A stretch of DNA of 64,000 bases from Viscum album (lineage: Eukaryota; Streptophyta; Magnoliopsida; Santalales; Viscaceae). Shown one piece after another: positions 14,104-25,249 of this stretch (its first letter is position 1; each line of letters starts with the position of its first letter). A program made the position numbers and the translations under genes. Under the pieces are notes generated by a model. It did no database searches. It saw nothing but the letters and a program-made list of their open reading frames with translations, and was not told where the DNA came from. The stretch covers positions 535,590,394 to 535,654,393 of the forward strand of contig OY728143.1 in assembly GCA_963277665.1 (NCBI GenBank), read 5' to 3'.

Positions 14104-16090
14104 TCCATTAAGGGATATTATAGAGTTCGTGAATAGTCACTCTGAGATTGTTTTGGTTGGTAGGGAAATTGTACTAATCGTTCTTGGTGTGGGAAAAAGG
14201 TCAAGGATACCATCTAGGAAACCAAATTTTATGGACCCCAATGATTAGATGCAAGGAATCCAATCTTATTGAATTTCCTGTGAGCTGAAACTGTTTAATA
14301 CGTAGACATTTAAGAGAAGTACATGCATATGGATTGATTGGGTTCAGGTATAAATCGGGTAATTCTATGAGATTAATATGAATTTATTAAGTAAACATTG
14401 ATAAAATTACATAATACTCTGCTTAAAACTTCTTAATTATTTTCAATAATTCATCTTTTTCATCATCCGTGATTAGCTTAAGTAGTTTAGGTTCAATAGG
14501 TTGATCTGGTTGATTATTATAAGATCGACCTAATAGATGAAGATAATGTAGGTTTGAGGGCTCTATTTTTCTTTTAGTCGTAGGTATTGGTAAAGTATGA
14601 GGGGTCCATATATAATTTAGAGCTGGAGCACTGGTTGAGGATCTCATAATTGACTTTTGTCTGATTTGATATTAGGATGAGTATTTGGTGCCTTTGGCAG
14701 TTAGTTAGTTGTGGGGAACTATGTGTCATTGGGGGATGTTTTATCTTGGTGCTAAAGTAGTGGAAGATGTGTTGTTCCCTAACATTAAGAAGGAGATATG
14801 TTGGGAATTACATTCATTTTTGATGAATTAACCAAACAGTAAAGCTTTTAATTACCTTCATTAGGGAATCCAAAGTATGTGGGAGCTTGGGATCGGTTTT
14901 TATGGCCTCCTTCACTTTTATCCTCAAGATTTTGTAGATGAGAAGTCTATTGAATTATATATAGAGGATTCTATTATCCCATTAATTATGTATGTAGTCA
15001 CCCAAATTATCATTTCTATTCCAGGAGGTGTATAGTAATATGTAGGTTATTGATTGGATTCTTTATTTGGGATTTGAGCCTCAATAGAATGACTTGTAGA
15101 GAGTATCGAGGAGTATAACATCAGGAACCGGTTCATGGAAATTCAGCTAGTCAACATTTTAACAAGAAGGGATCCAGTCATAATATATAATTTCCAATTA
15201 TTACTAGGTAGGTGTCTTATGATCACCTTCAAATGGACTTCAATTTTTAGGTGATTTCTTCATGGTACATTGGTACAATCAGTCTTATTTTTTTCATACT
15301 TAGGGAGACTATTTTCTAATGTGCAGGCAGGCCCTATTTCAGTAGAAGCAGCAGTTTCCAATGAGGATGGTTTGGCAATAGGGTATGTCAGTTCCTATTC
15401 AGATGTTGAGGTAAGATATTTTCGGTAGGGTTATCCTTTTGATGGTCCCAATTCCCAAGTAATTATTCTAGATCCTGGTCATAGAGTCCTACATAAGATT
15501 TTAAGAGGATTTAATCATGGTCAGATTCATGTGTTAGAGGTGGTAGAACCATCAATGCCAGAGGTTTTCTAAGGTACAATCAGTTTATCTTATATCAATG
15601 TTTTTGGTTTATCTGATTCTGGATTCTTTCATTCAATTTTTGATCATACTCCTTTTCATGCCTTGAGACAATAAGTTGAGATACTTTTTTTCCCATGGGG
15701 TTCTCAATGTCGGCTGGAGTCTATGCTACTTCATTTAATGTGTGTCGATGAAATAGACTACTGATAGGGAAGCATAACTTAATGATAGATGTATCCTTAC
15801 ACTATATATAGTCATAAGATGTTAAATATAACATGAATTATTTTTATTAGATTAATGAAATCATCAAATACTACCAAATGGGAGATTATTTTTATATGTG
15901 TAGGGACAACAAGTTTCATTCATTTGTGAGAAGTGTTATTGTATGGGTGATAGGTAAGTGGATTCTCTTCTATCTCAGATGGAGGATATCTCAATGAAAT
16001 ATTGGGTAGGGGATATTCCCATGGGTATGGAAAAGTTATTGGTTATTTTTTGGATAAATTTAGGGAACTACCCCTTGATATAATGATTTT
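14104..16090 (+). pseudogene. Probable gag and protease region of G1, not readable
   Basis: This 2-kb stretch fills the place of gag and protease between the primer site and the recognisable reverse transcriptase. I could not recognise a CCHC zinc finger or a protease D-S/T-G motif. Frames are broken throughout. The assignment rests on position only. An unrelated open frame lies on the opposite strand at 14423-14647 and is listed separately. Confidence 0.4.
14423..14647 (-). other. Unrecognised 74-codon open frame with retained CpGs
   Basis: The frame runs from ATG to TAA with mixed-composition residues, including a proline-rich N-terminal half and an acidic-basic C-terminal end (DDEKDELLKIIKKF). 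It lies antisense within the gag space of G1. Unlike its surroundings it has three CpG dinucleotides in about 225 bases and little sign of the transition decay that riddles neighbouring frames. It may be part of a captured host-gene or organelle fragment, or a chance frame. I do not recognise the protein. There is no visible promoter, and no homologous continuation was seen on either side. Confidence 0.35.
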
Positions 16091-16099
16091 TGGATAAAA

Positions 16100-16740
16100 T
16101 TACAACTAGGAGTGTTTTCAAATTTGATGGCTCCCTACCAAATGAAGTCTATTGAGTTGCATATGTTTTTTTTATGTGTGGATAACCTAATTTTGAGTGG
16201 TTTCATATGAACCATTGTGTCTCCTTGGGGTTCCCTAGTGTTTTTATCTTAGAAGGTGGATGGAAGTATGTGTTTTTTATTGACAAATGGATTTTGAATC
16301 AAGTAATGGATAAAAACCATTACCCCCTTCTGAGGATCGATGATTTATTTGACAAGATGAAAACATATAGTTGGTTATTGAAGGTGTACTTGTAGTGTAG
16401 ATATCATTATGTGAGAGTAAAGGTTGAAGATATCCCAAATAGTTCTTCAAATGTAGGAATAGTCACTTTGAGTTTGTGGTCAGGCCGTTCTGTGTCACAA
16501 ATACACCAACTATTTCCATGGGTCCCATGAACATCATATTCCATGAGAACTTATACTAGTTCATTGGCACGTCAATGATGGTATCTTGATATACTCAATT
16601 AATAAGTTGGATCATATTTAATATATCATAGTTGTCTTATAGGTCATTCAACATAACCAGATATATGTAATGTTATCTATGCATATGTTTTGTACTTGAA
16701 AAATTTATTTCCATGGACAACCATTAACTTGGGAAGATGT
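16100..16740 (+). pseudogene. G1 reverse transcriptase remnant
   Basis: Reverse transcriptase copies the element RNA into DNA. The remnant shows the Ty3/gypsy RT order across two frames: an APYQMKSIEL stretch (family APYRMAPAEL), VSPWG-like sequence at 16220, then KNHYPLLRIDDLFDKM at 16315-16362 (family KNRYPLPRIDDLFDQL). HYVRVKVEDIP follows at 16408. The catalytic YIDD/FIDD region near 16580-16600 reads NDGILIYS, where the family has DDILIYS, so the first catalytic aspartate is lost. Stops and shifts, including a TAG after KVYL, show the gene is dead. The longest open stretch is 16207-16395. Confidence 0.85.
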
Positions 16741-16989
16741 TGTCATGGACTTACTGACAATTGAGGAAGATTTTTCTCTATTTGATACCAATAAATAAAT
16801 AGACTTTTATATTTTCCTTGCAATTATATGCAATTATACGAGATTTGTGTCTAATTTATGTTGGGTTTCAACCCCATTAGTATCTTTTACTAGGAAGTAC
16901 CAACACATTGTGTGAACTGATTACTACAAGACAGTTTTTGATTTCCTAAAGAAAAAGTTATTCAATTCTCCATTTCATTGGTTTTTTGA

Positions 16990-17320
16990 TGATGGTGTGA
17001 TGTTGGAGGTATTCTACGAGAAATTCCATATGGGTTCAGTGAGTGTTTTATGAAATATAGATCGAATATATCTTATGGGTCTAGGTATTTAATCCACCAT
17101 GCATGTAACACCGCTACAAAAGATTTGGAGTTGGTGGCAGTCATGTTTCACTAAATTTATGGTATATATACCTCATTAATAACTAATTTTTGATTTCCAC
17201 GTACTACAAGAGCTTTGAATATGGATACTCTCATTAGTATCTGAATCTACCCCAGTTGAGGTCGATATAGTTTCTCTAATATTAATATTGTGATATATCT
17301 TACAACCCAAAGAAGGGGAA
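16990..17320 (+). pseudogene. G1 RNase H remnant
   Basis: Follows RT in the gypsy order. Translation near 17074 gives YGSRYL, then ATKDLELVAVMFH, matching the family's YASRQL and THDLELAAVVFAL block. A stop directly follows. The FTDHKSLKYL block is barely recognisable near 17195. The domain would remove the RNA strand during reverse transcription. It is inactive here. Confidence 0.65.
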
Positions 17321-17559
17321 TGTTTTTATCTGTGCACTAAGTTGGAAGTCCCCATGATATATGGATTAGGTTTTTTGTAGATGTTTGGAAGGGGATGGAG
17401 GATCTTATAGTGATGCATCCTAGTGTGGGGGGAAGTAGTGGTCAAGGTTATATTTATCATATAAAATTACAGACATCCTTGTTGTAATGGGAGGTGGATT
17501 ATCAATGGTCGAGGTGATTCAAGATCTAGTTTCCCATGGTGATACTCTTGAGGGATGCT

Positions 17560-18520
17560 TAGAGGATGTTCAAAATTAGATGTAGTTTAAGTGGAGGTTA
17601 TCTGTTTTATGGGAAATTCGTGAGGGTTACCTTCTTGATTTTCATAAATTTCATCCATGGGTGACCTTGATTTATTATGGATTTAGGATATGCCATTGGT
17701 GTCCTGGGATTAAATGGTTTATAAGATATTTTATGGCTATTTACAGGGTTTTTTAAATGGTAAATGTGAAACACCATGTACCTAGATGTTTTTTGCAGCC
17801 CTTGAATGATTCTTATTTTAAACGGTAGGAAATATCAATAAATTTCAACACCAGGTTACCCATGATCAAGGAGGATGTGATGAATTTTGGGTGTTTATAG
17901 ACTAGCTAAAAAAGTCGTCTCATTTTATAGTGAACCATGAATTGAGTGTTGTGGATTTCTCGGTGAGGTGGTTATATAGGATATGGATAGAATTCATGGG
18001 ATACTGAGGAAAATTGTCTCTAATTGGGATCCTCATTATACCTCATGGGTTTTTAGGGGATTAAAATATTCTTTTATCTCTTAGTTGTAACTGATAATTT
18101 CATTCCATCATTAAATAGATGGTAATAAAAGGAAGACAATCTTGACACTGGAGGACAATTCATGAGCTTGTGTCATGGGCATTGGTGGGTCATGGGAAAG
18201 ACACATTCCTCTAGTGGAGTTTTCATACAAAAAAACTATAAATCTTCAATTGGAATGTCTCTATTTGAGGCATTGTATTGGAAGCCTTATTGTTCATTAG
18301 CGTAATGAATATAGTTGTGGGAGTTAGAAATTCTATGTCCTGATGTGGTGAAGATCATGTCTGAGAAGATCAAGTTGGCCCATTAAAGGATGAGGGTGGA
18401 ACATTAATTTCATAATTCCAATGATAATCATAGGTAGAGGCTTGTAGAGTTTAAAGTTGGAGACCATGGGTTCTTGAGGGTATACCCTCATTATGGGACA
18501 TAGATATTTGGCAGGATGAG
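17560..18520 (+). pseudogene. G1 integrase remnant
   Basis: Integrase inserts the DNA copy into the host genome. The remnant runs in family order: HPWVTLIYYGF (zinc-binding HHCC area) near 17653, CFLQPL near 17792 (family GLLQPL), and a core with many stops. Then come a PSLNRW-like segment at 18105 (family PQTDGQ), GSWERHIPLVEF-like sequence at 18190-18220, SSIGMSLFEALYWKPY at 18247-18292 and MSEKIKLAH at 18359. EFKVGDHGFLRV near 18450 matches the EFEVGDHVFLKV block. Repeated TAG/TGA stops replace CAG/TGG positions. The set fits Tekay/Del chromovirus integrase closely. Confidence 0.85.
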
Positions 18521-18529
18521 TATGCTTTC

Positions 18530-18873
18530 TTCCCATTTCATTGGGTCCTCTAAGGTTTTAGGAAATGTTAGTGAGGTTGCGTAATAGTTTTCACTCCCAC
18601 CGTGGCTAGATAGGATCTTTGATTTCTTCAATGTTCCCTGACTTCATTGATATCAGCATGATGGCCCCATTGTCATTTACTGGGGAGAGTTAGATATCAA
18701 TGATGATGTGGACATCATGGAGAGAACAAGATAGTTCCATGATCATATATAGCAGATACATTGAGGATGATCCATCCCCTTGTTTCATGTGCTATAGAGG
18801 CCTGGTGGTATATATGAGAGTACTTGGGAGCATGAGATGCAGATGAGTTCCCAGTACCTATAGTTATCATGAG
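18530..18873 (+). pseudogene. G1 pol C-terminal chromodomain-like tail
   Basis: The C-terminal end of the gypsy polyprotein. RFIGSSKVLG-like sequence occurs near 18535, then a VA-to-SLPPWLDRIFDFFNV block at 18575-18640 (family LPPELSRIHDVFHV), and YWGELDINDDVD near 18680. The tail ends with IPLFHVL, then GGIYESTWEHEMQ at 18775-18845, which matches the chromodomain-type IPLVKVLW ... TWE-E ending. In living chromoviruses this tail directs integration to heterochromatin. The downstream frame closes at a TAG near 18870. Confidence 0.8.
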
Positions 18874-18984
18874 TTTTTCATTGTCATGTTTCTTAAAAAA
18901 TATGTTCTATTTAACCCCTAATGTCTTATAATATTTGATTTACTTTCCCTTATTAATGATGTGTTTTATGGATTTTAGTATACT

Positions 18985-18997
18985 AAGAGGGGGGGAA
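18985..18997 (+). promoter_or_regulatory. Candidate G1 polypurine tract
   Basis: AAGAGGGGGGGAA lies about 110 bases after the end of pol, where gypsy elements place the plus-strand primer. The 3' LTR does not start directly after it, so either the boundary has been altered by the Y insertion or the tract is coincidental. Confidence 0.45.
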
Positions 18998-19437
18998 TTC
19001 TTCCTAATAAAAATGTTTATGTTTACAACATGTTTTAAAATAATGTGGTTACATGAGTACAACCCAAATAGGATTATATATTTATATAGATGTAGTGTTT
19101 ATTTGATTCATGTGCTTAGGGAAATGTAAATTTCTAGTTAAGGTGGTTGATGACTTGGGTTATGTAGAGGTTGAAATTTTAGTGTGGATGGTTAAATAGA
19201 AATGAGGTGGATTATGTATGGTGCAGATGATATGGTGTTGTGCATAATGTGGGTTGGTGATGTAGTTGTGCAGGGTGCTTTTTAGATGTTTTGGTTTGAT
19301 GTAATTAGATTTTAGTAGTGTTTGGGGTGTAATGAGATCCCTTACATGTATCTCATAGGGTGGTTGTTCAGACCCTCTCCTCCTTTTGGGTTAGGTTTTT
19401 TATTCTTGAGTATTAGAATCATTTGAGAGGAAGAAAA
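18998..19437 (+). other. Post-pol spacer of G1 or start of Y
   Basis: Non-coding, T/G-rich sequence between the candidate polypurine tract and the first clear Y repeat. A purine-rich GAGAGGAAGAAAA precedes TGTAACATTTC at 19437, a typical LTR-start context. I see no homology with the start of G1's LTR. The 64-codon frame at 18935-19129 has no recognisable motif. Confidence 0.4.
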
Positions 19438-19739
19438 TGTAACATTTCATACATTCTCGTTCAGTTACATTAACGGTTTTGTGGTTATAGGTATTTTTAG
19501 GAGACTTGAGGAGGGTTACGTGTAGTTTAGATCAACAGATCTACAGTAACAAGAATTTTTTGCCATGAAAATGGGGATTAAGTTGTTATTTTCTCTTTCA
19601 TGTATTACAAGTCTCATGGTTCACATATTGTGTTTAGGTTGTGAGTTTATTGTAGAATGAACACATGACGTGAAAAGATAATTCATGATGGGAATTAAAT
19701 CAGTTTAAGGAGTTGACACAGTCATTTTATGTGCACATT

Positions 19740-21960
19740 GTTAATCAAATTTCAAAGGTATTAAATTAATTTATGATGAAAATTCCCTTGAATTTCAATG
19801 TACTATTAAAAATTTTATAATTTTAAATATGGAATTAAATTTTTATAAATGAATTAATACTGATGAGTTTGAATTTTTGAATGTTCTTTTGAAATTTAGG
19901 TTACTATTTAAAATATTTTTTATCTCTTTATATGGTTTCTTTTCAGGATTTCTATAAAAAATTAAGACTAATTAAGTCTGACCTCAACCAAGGGCCATGA
20001 AGTCACCTTGCCAGCCCAAGTGGGTGATCTGGACAAGAATAACCAGAGGGAGTGACATATAAGCCACATCGCATGGGGTAATCAATCCTATATGTGTGTC
20101 CCATGGGTCGTAAAAGCCACGGGGAGTAAAGGTGAGTTAAATCCTATATGGTCCATGTGTATTTTCATCCTAGATGTTGTGTGTGTGAAGTTTCATCCAG
20201 GATCTGACCCTTGTGTAGGATTCTAGATAGCTGATCTTGCACCTTATATTATAAAGGACCATTGAATTATTCACTGATTCAATGTGGTAAGATTATTTTT
20301 AATGGTTAGTATTTCTTCTCTCTCATCACTATCAGACACACATTCTCTATTGACTCTTTTTCTAACCATTTCCCTCTTCCATGAATGACCCTACTTATTC
20401 ACCTTGAGACCGTTGTGGCTGATTATCCCAAGATTGACCGTATGCTCGATCACTACTGTTGACACATGTTATCATCACGATGCACCTTTGTAACCTGAAA
20501 TGAACCCCTTTAGAGGATTTTTATCTTCCTTCGGCCACTTCAAAGTCCCTAGGGGATGATAAATTCCCCTACCATGTTTCATGCGGCCACTACCACACCA
20601 TGGAACCCCATGTAGCCTATGAAAGCCTCGTAGCCATGTTACCTACCCCAGTTCTATACATGATTGAGACACATCGAGGATCGAACCATGCATAAATATC
20701 TAAACACTCGATATCACGGGTATTTCCAAATTCATTTTCTAGTCACCAGGAAATTAAAGAGGGGATATAGCTTTGAAAAATTGATGATCATGCTCGAATA
20801 AAGGAGGACCAACTAAGGCTTCTTATATTAATATAAAAGGAGGCAGTAAATACCATAGAGGAGGATGACCAGATATCAACACCATTGGTTGGTAATCCAC
20901 TAAGGAGGGTTTAGTCCATGCTATAATTTTCTTTTTGTTTCATTTTTTATTAATTTATTTTATTTAATTTGTTTTAGTTTTAATTCAATGTCAATTTTAA
21001 CTTAGTTTTAAATAAAATACCAATTCAAGATTTATTATAATTTTATGTCTTCCACCCATTTCACCCATTCTTCTTATTATTATTATTATATTAATTATTA
21101 TTATTATTATTTAATATTCTTCTTTATATTTCATTTCATTGATTTTCTTTTCTTATTTTATTTTTACTATTTCTCTCAACCCAATTCTTTTTTTTCTTCT
21201 TTTTATATTATTTTTATCATCATCATTATTTTTATTTTCTATTATTTTCTTTCTATTTTATATCTTCTCTTCTATTCCCTATTTCTGCCAAAGTTATCTC
21301 TTACTCCCAATAATGGGAGGATTCCCCGAGACTTCTCCAATGGGAGGTCAAGGATTTATAGAACTTTTTTCACGTTTATTTTTTGTTTGTGATAGATATG
21401 AGTAACATGAATGGGTGTGGTGAATTTAAAAGGTCTGGTTACTATCCCTCATGACAAGAAACTAAATCTTTTTATTTAAATTTTCTTAACATATTTTCCC
21501 TCTATTCATTTTATATATCGTCACATGATGGATTTGAGGAAATTAATAAATGAAATTGCATCGATAGATCTAAGTTCGAGAATAATTCACACCCCTAAGA
21601 AAAGTGTGTTATCAACCATGATTACAGAAGGATGTGAGATTTGTATTTCTTAGGCATTATAATATTCCTCAATTTATCAAAAACAATAATAGTAATTCAT
21701 CATGAAATTTTATTTTTGTTATGTCAAACTAAAATAAAGAAAATAAATGAAAATAATTATTGAACCAAAAATTAATCTTAATACCAAGTCATTACATCCT
21801 TAACTAATTTTGTGTATAATTTCATGTCATTTTAATTTTATAGTTTAAATTTGTCATGTAATTTAAATATCATAGAGAATTAAAACCCCAAATAAATATC
21901 ATTTTTTCATAAAATAATAAAAAAATAAATAAATATTTTAGTTGATTTAAAACTGATACT
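19740..21960 (+). repeat. Y 5' LTR, clearly duplicated part
   Basis: Aligns along its length with 25250-27484. Shared landmarks include the AAGGG(C/T)C(A/T)TGA region (19990 and 25516), CAGAGGGAG/CGGAGGGAG, CCCATRGGTYGTAAAA (20100 and 25625), TGTGTGAAGTTTCA (20181 and 25706), the TATA box, GTTTTAATT...TTTAGTTTTAAATAAAATA (20974 and 26489) and TATTTTCCCTCT (21490 and 27013). The central part, 19980-20720, is GC-richer and keeps more CpG than most of the window. The frame at 21045-21392 is low-complexity translation of a T-rich tract, not a gene. Confidence 0.75.
20247..20257 (+). promoter_or_regulatory. LTR TATA box of Y, copy 1
   Basis: TATTATAAAGG is preserved identically in both LTR copies in the same context (CCTTRTATTATAAAGG), about 45 bases before a shared CTGATTC segment likely to include the transcript start. 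This is consistent with an RNA polymerase II promoter in U3. Activity cannot be judged. Confidence 0.55.
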
Positions 21961-24277
21961 ATTACCGAGGATCCAATAATTTAATTTCTTGACTTTTTAT
22001 ATTTTAAATTTTGAAATATTTCATTTCTTTAAAAAAACAAAAAAATATTATTTTCTATGAGGTTCTCAAATGACAATTTGTTTAATTTATTGAACAATTA
22101 CCCTCATGTGAAATAACTAGTATTTAAAAATGTTGTAGAGGTTCCCCTCTTATAAAATATTGATGGACTGATTGTCTTGAATAGGATTATGATAATTGGG
22201 TATAACACTAGAATTTAATTTCATGAAATGGAAGATATCCATGAGGAATTCCATGTTTATTATCTAATATTGAAGGGAAATAAGGATTTTCCACTAGAGT
22301 ATAAAATTTCTATAAAGACATCAAAAAGGTTGAGGCCTAACTCATTGAGTATCTGAAGCCCTTCCATCTAAAGATATAAATACAAAATAAATATAATGAG
22401 ATAGAGTTTATTCATGAAAAATAATACTTTCCTATTTAGAAAACAATGGGTGAACAATAGGGTACATATAACTTCTTGAATTAATATGAGGTAAAACTTG
22501 ATCTCCCAAATCCCTATAATGTATAAGGGTCAATAAAATTTCATTTCACTCTAGCCTTGGAATAAGAGGAATCCACTGCAGTGATGGAATTTGATAAAAA
22601 TATGGAGGATCCCAACTACATACCTTCATCCATTGATATATAACTTCCACATACACTTACCATTGAGGTAGTGAATAAACCAAAAACAACTCATGAAGAT
22701 AATCTATCTTTGAACCATTTCTTTTCTAATTTCATTCAATCTATTCTAAGTAAAACTCTTTTTTATTTTGAATTTTCAAATTTGGTCGATTATTTCCATG
22801 AATAAGAGGAATATAAAGAAATTTTACATGCACATATTGACTAACACATGGGGCTCCCTAATTTTGATGAACACATATTTGGGGACACAAATTAGAAAAC
22901 GCAATAAGCAGATACCCTATAAATCAAGACATAGTCTTCTCAAATATAAAGGGATAAATTATATTATAAAATTCAAATTTAAATTTTTTTCATGTAGAAA
23001 ATAAAATTTTATCATTCCTTTTATAATTCTATTCATGCATCCTATGTGAATCCATGATTGGACAAGGAATAGATGGTTTCACAAGTATTAACCATGAAGG
23101 AATATAATTCATATTTCATCCTACCCATGATATGCAAGTTTTACCTAATTATGAATGGGGACGATCTAGTGTGCTCTATCGATGGATCATTACACACAAA
23201 GAAGTAATATTAGGAAGTGGGGAAAATTCACATGTGCTAGTTAAAATCAAAGAATATTTTTCCACCATCAAATTATGTATAATAAATCAAACTTCCCAAG
23301 GGAGGTAGTAAATATTCTGGGGTCACTTGGGGAATCATACCAAGACTATTCCTCTATATTATTTCTATTACTTTCAATTTTATTATTATTATTGGTCAAT
23401 TATGCATCCCACTCCCCCTATTATTTTTGAGATCTAAAGAAATGATCCTTGTTATTAATTGATTAATTCTCAACTATAGTTTATGATGGCACAAGGAATC
23501 TCTACCTAGATAATAAAATAAGAAAGTATCATGGGAAAGGGATTTCACTTTTATTTTTTCTCATTTAAACTTATTACATTTTTCCAACAATAATATTTGA
23601 GATTTAAAGTAAAAAATTACTTACCCACTCTTAAATGATTACTTTACATGACTTATCTAAGAGATATGAGTTTTATAGGAATCATGTGATTCTATGTTTT
23701 ATATTTCAATTTTAATGATATTAAATAAATAAAATAGAGAATTGAATGATTAAAGTGAATAATGGATAATAAAAGCGGGATCTTGAATTTTGGAGATTAA
23801 TTTCTTTATGTAAATGAAATTCCCCAAATATTTTTCATGCTTTTAATTTCTAAAATTCATCTGAATTTATTTGTTATTATTATTCAGGCCTTGAGTGATT
23901 TTCCAATTTCAAATTATTCATTCTTGGGAGGATTTTCAAACCAAATACTTCCTATTTATTATTGATTATATTCCTTTAGTTGTCTTGGGACATGTCTCTG
24001 ACCACAACATGCATTTGAACTTTTCATAGCTATGATTGTGAATTAATGAATTTATAATGATTTAGATGTCTTTTAAAAATATCTTATCCTTGAAATCCAC
24101 ATTTACATCTACCCCTATTTATCCATTAGAAACCATGAATGAAATTATTAGATATGATACATGTTTAAATCCATTTGTTTAGATTACTACTCTTCTATTA
24201 GTATTTTCATACTATTTTTATGTTTGATTATGGGAGAGAAAGGAGTCATGAATAATGGGATGAAATATGTTGTAATG
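21961..24277 (+). pseudogene. Interior of Y with an unrecognised coding remnant
   Basis: Between the LTRs, plus-strand translation is fairly coherent from about 22560 to 23240 despite scattered stops. It gives stretches such as DKNMEDPNYIPSS, an EVVNKPKTTHEDN-like acidic segment and NFDEHIF. Composition and spacing suggest a decayed polyprotein piece, perhaps gag-related, but I do not recognise the family. No YIDD, integrase or protease motif was seen. The 78-codon frame at 22768-23004 is part of this zone in another frame. No primer-binding site could be identified after the first LTR. Confidence 0.35.
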
Positions 24278-24290
24278 AAAATGTGGGGGG
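24278..24290 (+). promoter_or_regulatory. Candidate polypurine tract of Y
   Basis: AAAATGTGGGGGG is followed directly by TGATAC, a plausible LTR start. It stands out because the surrounding DNA is AT-rich. The first LTR copy has no clear counterpart of the next 400 bases, so the match of this start is not confirmed. Confidence 0.45.
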
Positions 24291-25249
24291 TGATACTTGG
24301 GTTCTTGAGAAAGGATTTTCATTAATACAATATACTTTATTTTTTTCACCTATTTAAAAAAATAGAAAATAAAAAAAACAAAAAGTGGGGAAATGAGTTT
24401 TATTTTGGAAAACCAAACATCACCATTACTAGACCTAAGATTTAATTATATGTGGTTAGGAAGTGGATTTGAGGTTTTTTCTAAGCATAGCTTCTAAAAA
24501 ACAATAAAAAATAAGATGGATATCTGATAAATAAATAGGTTTTTTTAATATAAAAAATTTAAAAAGTATACAAAATTCATTGATTATGTTGTATTTTGAC
24601 CATAAACATTACTTTGAATTTTGGGGAAAGTGGGAGTTTTCATTATTTGAATGGAAGAATTATATGACACTTTTACTTTTGATTTATTAATTTATAATTT
24701 AAGAGATATACATTCTCCTTCAGCCATAAATTTTCAAATATCAATTCCCCCTTACCTTAATCCTCATAGTTATTTGAACCTTTATTGAATTCCATCATGA
24801 TTTTATGTCCCTTTTGTCTTTACAAAGTGGATCAAATTAGTTCATTTCCAAGCCTATAGATATGGTGAAAGTATTCATGATATAATGATAACTTAAACTA
24901 AATGTTTATCACGAGTGATGATTGAGAGGATTATAAATTGAGGTAAATAATTATTTTAGATGTTTAATAATAGTGAATTAAGGAACTTTAATGAGGGATA
25001 AAAGAATTTCCACCATTTTCAAAATGTGTAATGTAAAATAAATGAATTAATTGTTTATTTAAAATTTAGAAATTGAATTTATATTTTATGTGGAATTTTA
25101 ATTTTAGATTTAACATTGATAATTATTTTCTTTTATTATTTTTAATTTTAAATATTGATAATATTTTTCCCTCGTAAATTCCTTATTATGATTTTATGCT
25201 TAAGTACAAACATGGTTTAATTGTGGTGGTTTTTTAACACACTCATTTT

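Noticed and set aside
21045..21405. 115-codon and overlapping 88-codon open frames on the plus strand
   Set aside because: Low-complexity Tyr/Phe/Ile/Ser translation of a T- and C-rich tract within the Y LTR. The matching tract in the partner LTR (26560-26800) is not kept open, so it is not a conserved gene.
19438..21960. Y repeat as the 3' LTR of the Tekay-like polyprotein
   Set aside because: The repeat directly next to that polyprotein's primer-binding site is the G1 LTR (11154-14086), whose partner is at 27547-30301. The Y repeat has its own partner at 25250-27484.
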